From Insolitispirillum peregrinum (GTDB lineage: Bacteria > Pseudomonadota > Alphaproteobacteria > Rhodospirillales > Rhodospirillaceae), in contig NZ_FTOA01000003.1 in NCBI RefSeq assembly GCF_900156605.1, positions 248,001 through 312,000 of the forward strand: DNA of 64,000 nucleotides, given 5' to 3'. How positions within the stretch are numbered: position 1 is the stretch's first letter; the number at the start of each line of letters is the position of its first letter. A program made the translations under genes and the position numbers. Of this stretch, positions 63,656-64,000 are shown piece after piece. The notes under the pieces are model-generated. The model searched no databases, was not told the DNA's origin, and was given only the letters and a program-made list of their open reading frames with translations.

Positions 63656-64000
63656 TCAGGGGGTGGTTTGCCCCTTTGTCCCGTCTTCCATAAAGCGGGC
63701 GAGGGGGTTGGCATCGGTCAGGGTGCCTGCCTGAGTGTCACGCAGCGGCAGGGTGACGAGGAAGAAGCCGTTGCGGGCTTCGACCAGCAGGGCGGCGTTG
63801 GCGGCCGAGCGGTCATCTGTGGCCGGGGCCTGCAAGGCGGTGGTGATGTGGGCAATGGATGGCGGAGCACTCTGGTTGACCGACCAGATCACATGGCCCG
63901 GTGCCAGTCCGGCCTGATGGGCCAGGCTGCCTGCCTCAACCCGGGTGACCACCAGTCCTTGTGAGGACCAGCGCAGGCGCATGTCCTTGCGGCGGGCATC
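63656..64000 (-). CDS. C-terminal end of a PDZ-domain protein, probably a DegP/HtrA-type serine protease (cut by window edge)
   Basis: The last 114 codons are visible, with no start in the window. The segment LVVTRVEAGSLAHQAGLAPG, HVIWSVNQSAPPSIAH and the later GFFLVTLPLRD fits the final PDZ domain of DegP-like proteases. The protease domain would lie beyond 64000. The assignment to HtrA is inference; other PDZ proteins are possible. The gap 63598-63655 has no feature. Confidence 0.6.
   Translation of the reverse strand, partial: DARRKDMRLRWSSQGLVVTRVEAGSLAHQAGLAPGHVIWSVNQSAPPSIAHITTALQAPATDDRSAANAALLVEARNGFFLVTLPLRDTQAGTLTDANPLARFMEDGTKGQTTP

Noticed and set aside
1-64000. tRNA, rRNA, plasmid origin or prophage genes
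   Set aside because: Looked for on both strands by eye; none was recognised. A covariance-model scan would be decisive for small RNAs.

Overview
This 64 kb window is a GC-rich alphaproteobacterial chromosome segment. Several genes and linkages are typical of that class: an EipB-family envelope protein, aspS divergent from rnd, ubiG divergent from lysC with ptsP beyond it, and glyQ-glyS-ppdK in a row. The chemotaxis receptors, C4-dicarboxylate carrier, fructose PTS and Kup uptake suggest a motile Rhodospirillales-like heterotroph, but the genus cannot be fixed from the sequence alone. No rRNA or tRNA gene was seen.

Layout. 0-6.5 kb: start of a MeaB-type GTPase, then ppdK and glyQS (minus strand). 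6.9-16.8 kb: a Cache-HAMP-PAS chemoreceptor, a CPA2-type antiporter, ptsP, a nitronate monooxygenase-like enzyme, lysC and ubiG. 16.9-25.9 kb: small conserved proteins, a DUF4236 protein, an ABM-fold protein, an Asp/Glu racemase-like protein, a solitary Anbu proteasome homologue, argG, a lipoprotein, a bestrophin, an ElyC/SanA-type protein and a soluble receptor with reversed domain order. 26-36.8 kb: dctA, kup, and a fructose PTS operon (fruB-fruK-fruA) divergent from a LacI-type regulator. 37-45.6 kb: a heptosyltransferase-like gene, a composite IS1595-type transposon with two AT-rich lipoprotein genes, and a 1,356-residue membrane-anchored coiled-coil protein with ten exact 40-residue repeats. 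46-60 kb: eipB, aspS, rnd, ygfZ, a five-gene glycosyltransferase operon ending in asnB, and a dihydroorotase. 60.3-61.2 kb: a type I-C-like CRISPR array of 13 repeats without cas genes nearby. 61.3-64 kb: tpx, a GNAT gene overlapping a lasso-B2-like transglutaminase gene, a glyoxalase-fold gene, and the end of a PDZ protein.

How the genes fit together. FruB carries EIIA, HPr and EI and would pass phosphate from PEP to FruA. FruK then phosphorylates the imported fructose 1-phosphate. PtsP is the separate nitrogen-PTS EI, and PpdK interconverts PEP and pyruvate, so PEP handling is well represented. The 51.7-58.6 kb block is a surface-glycan module.

The less ordinary material is the composite transposon at 38.4-41.3 kb, with matching 7-bp flanks TTCCTTT outside its two IS copies; the giant repeat coiled coil; the orphan CRISPR array; and three families of dispersed intergenic palindromic repeats. 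Many of these begin TAGAGC and end in CTA, and two of them supply the stop codons of argG and ptsP.
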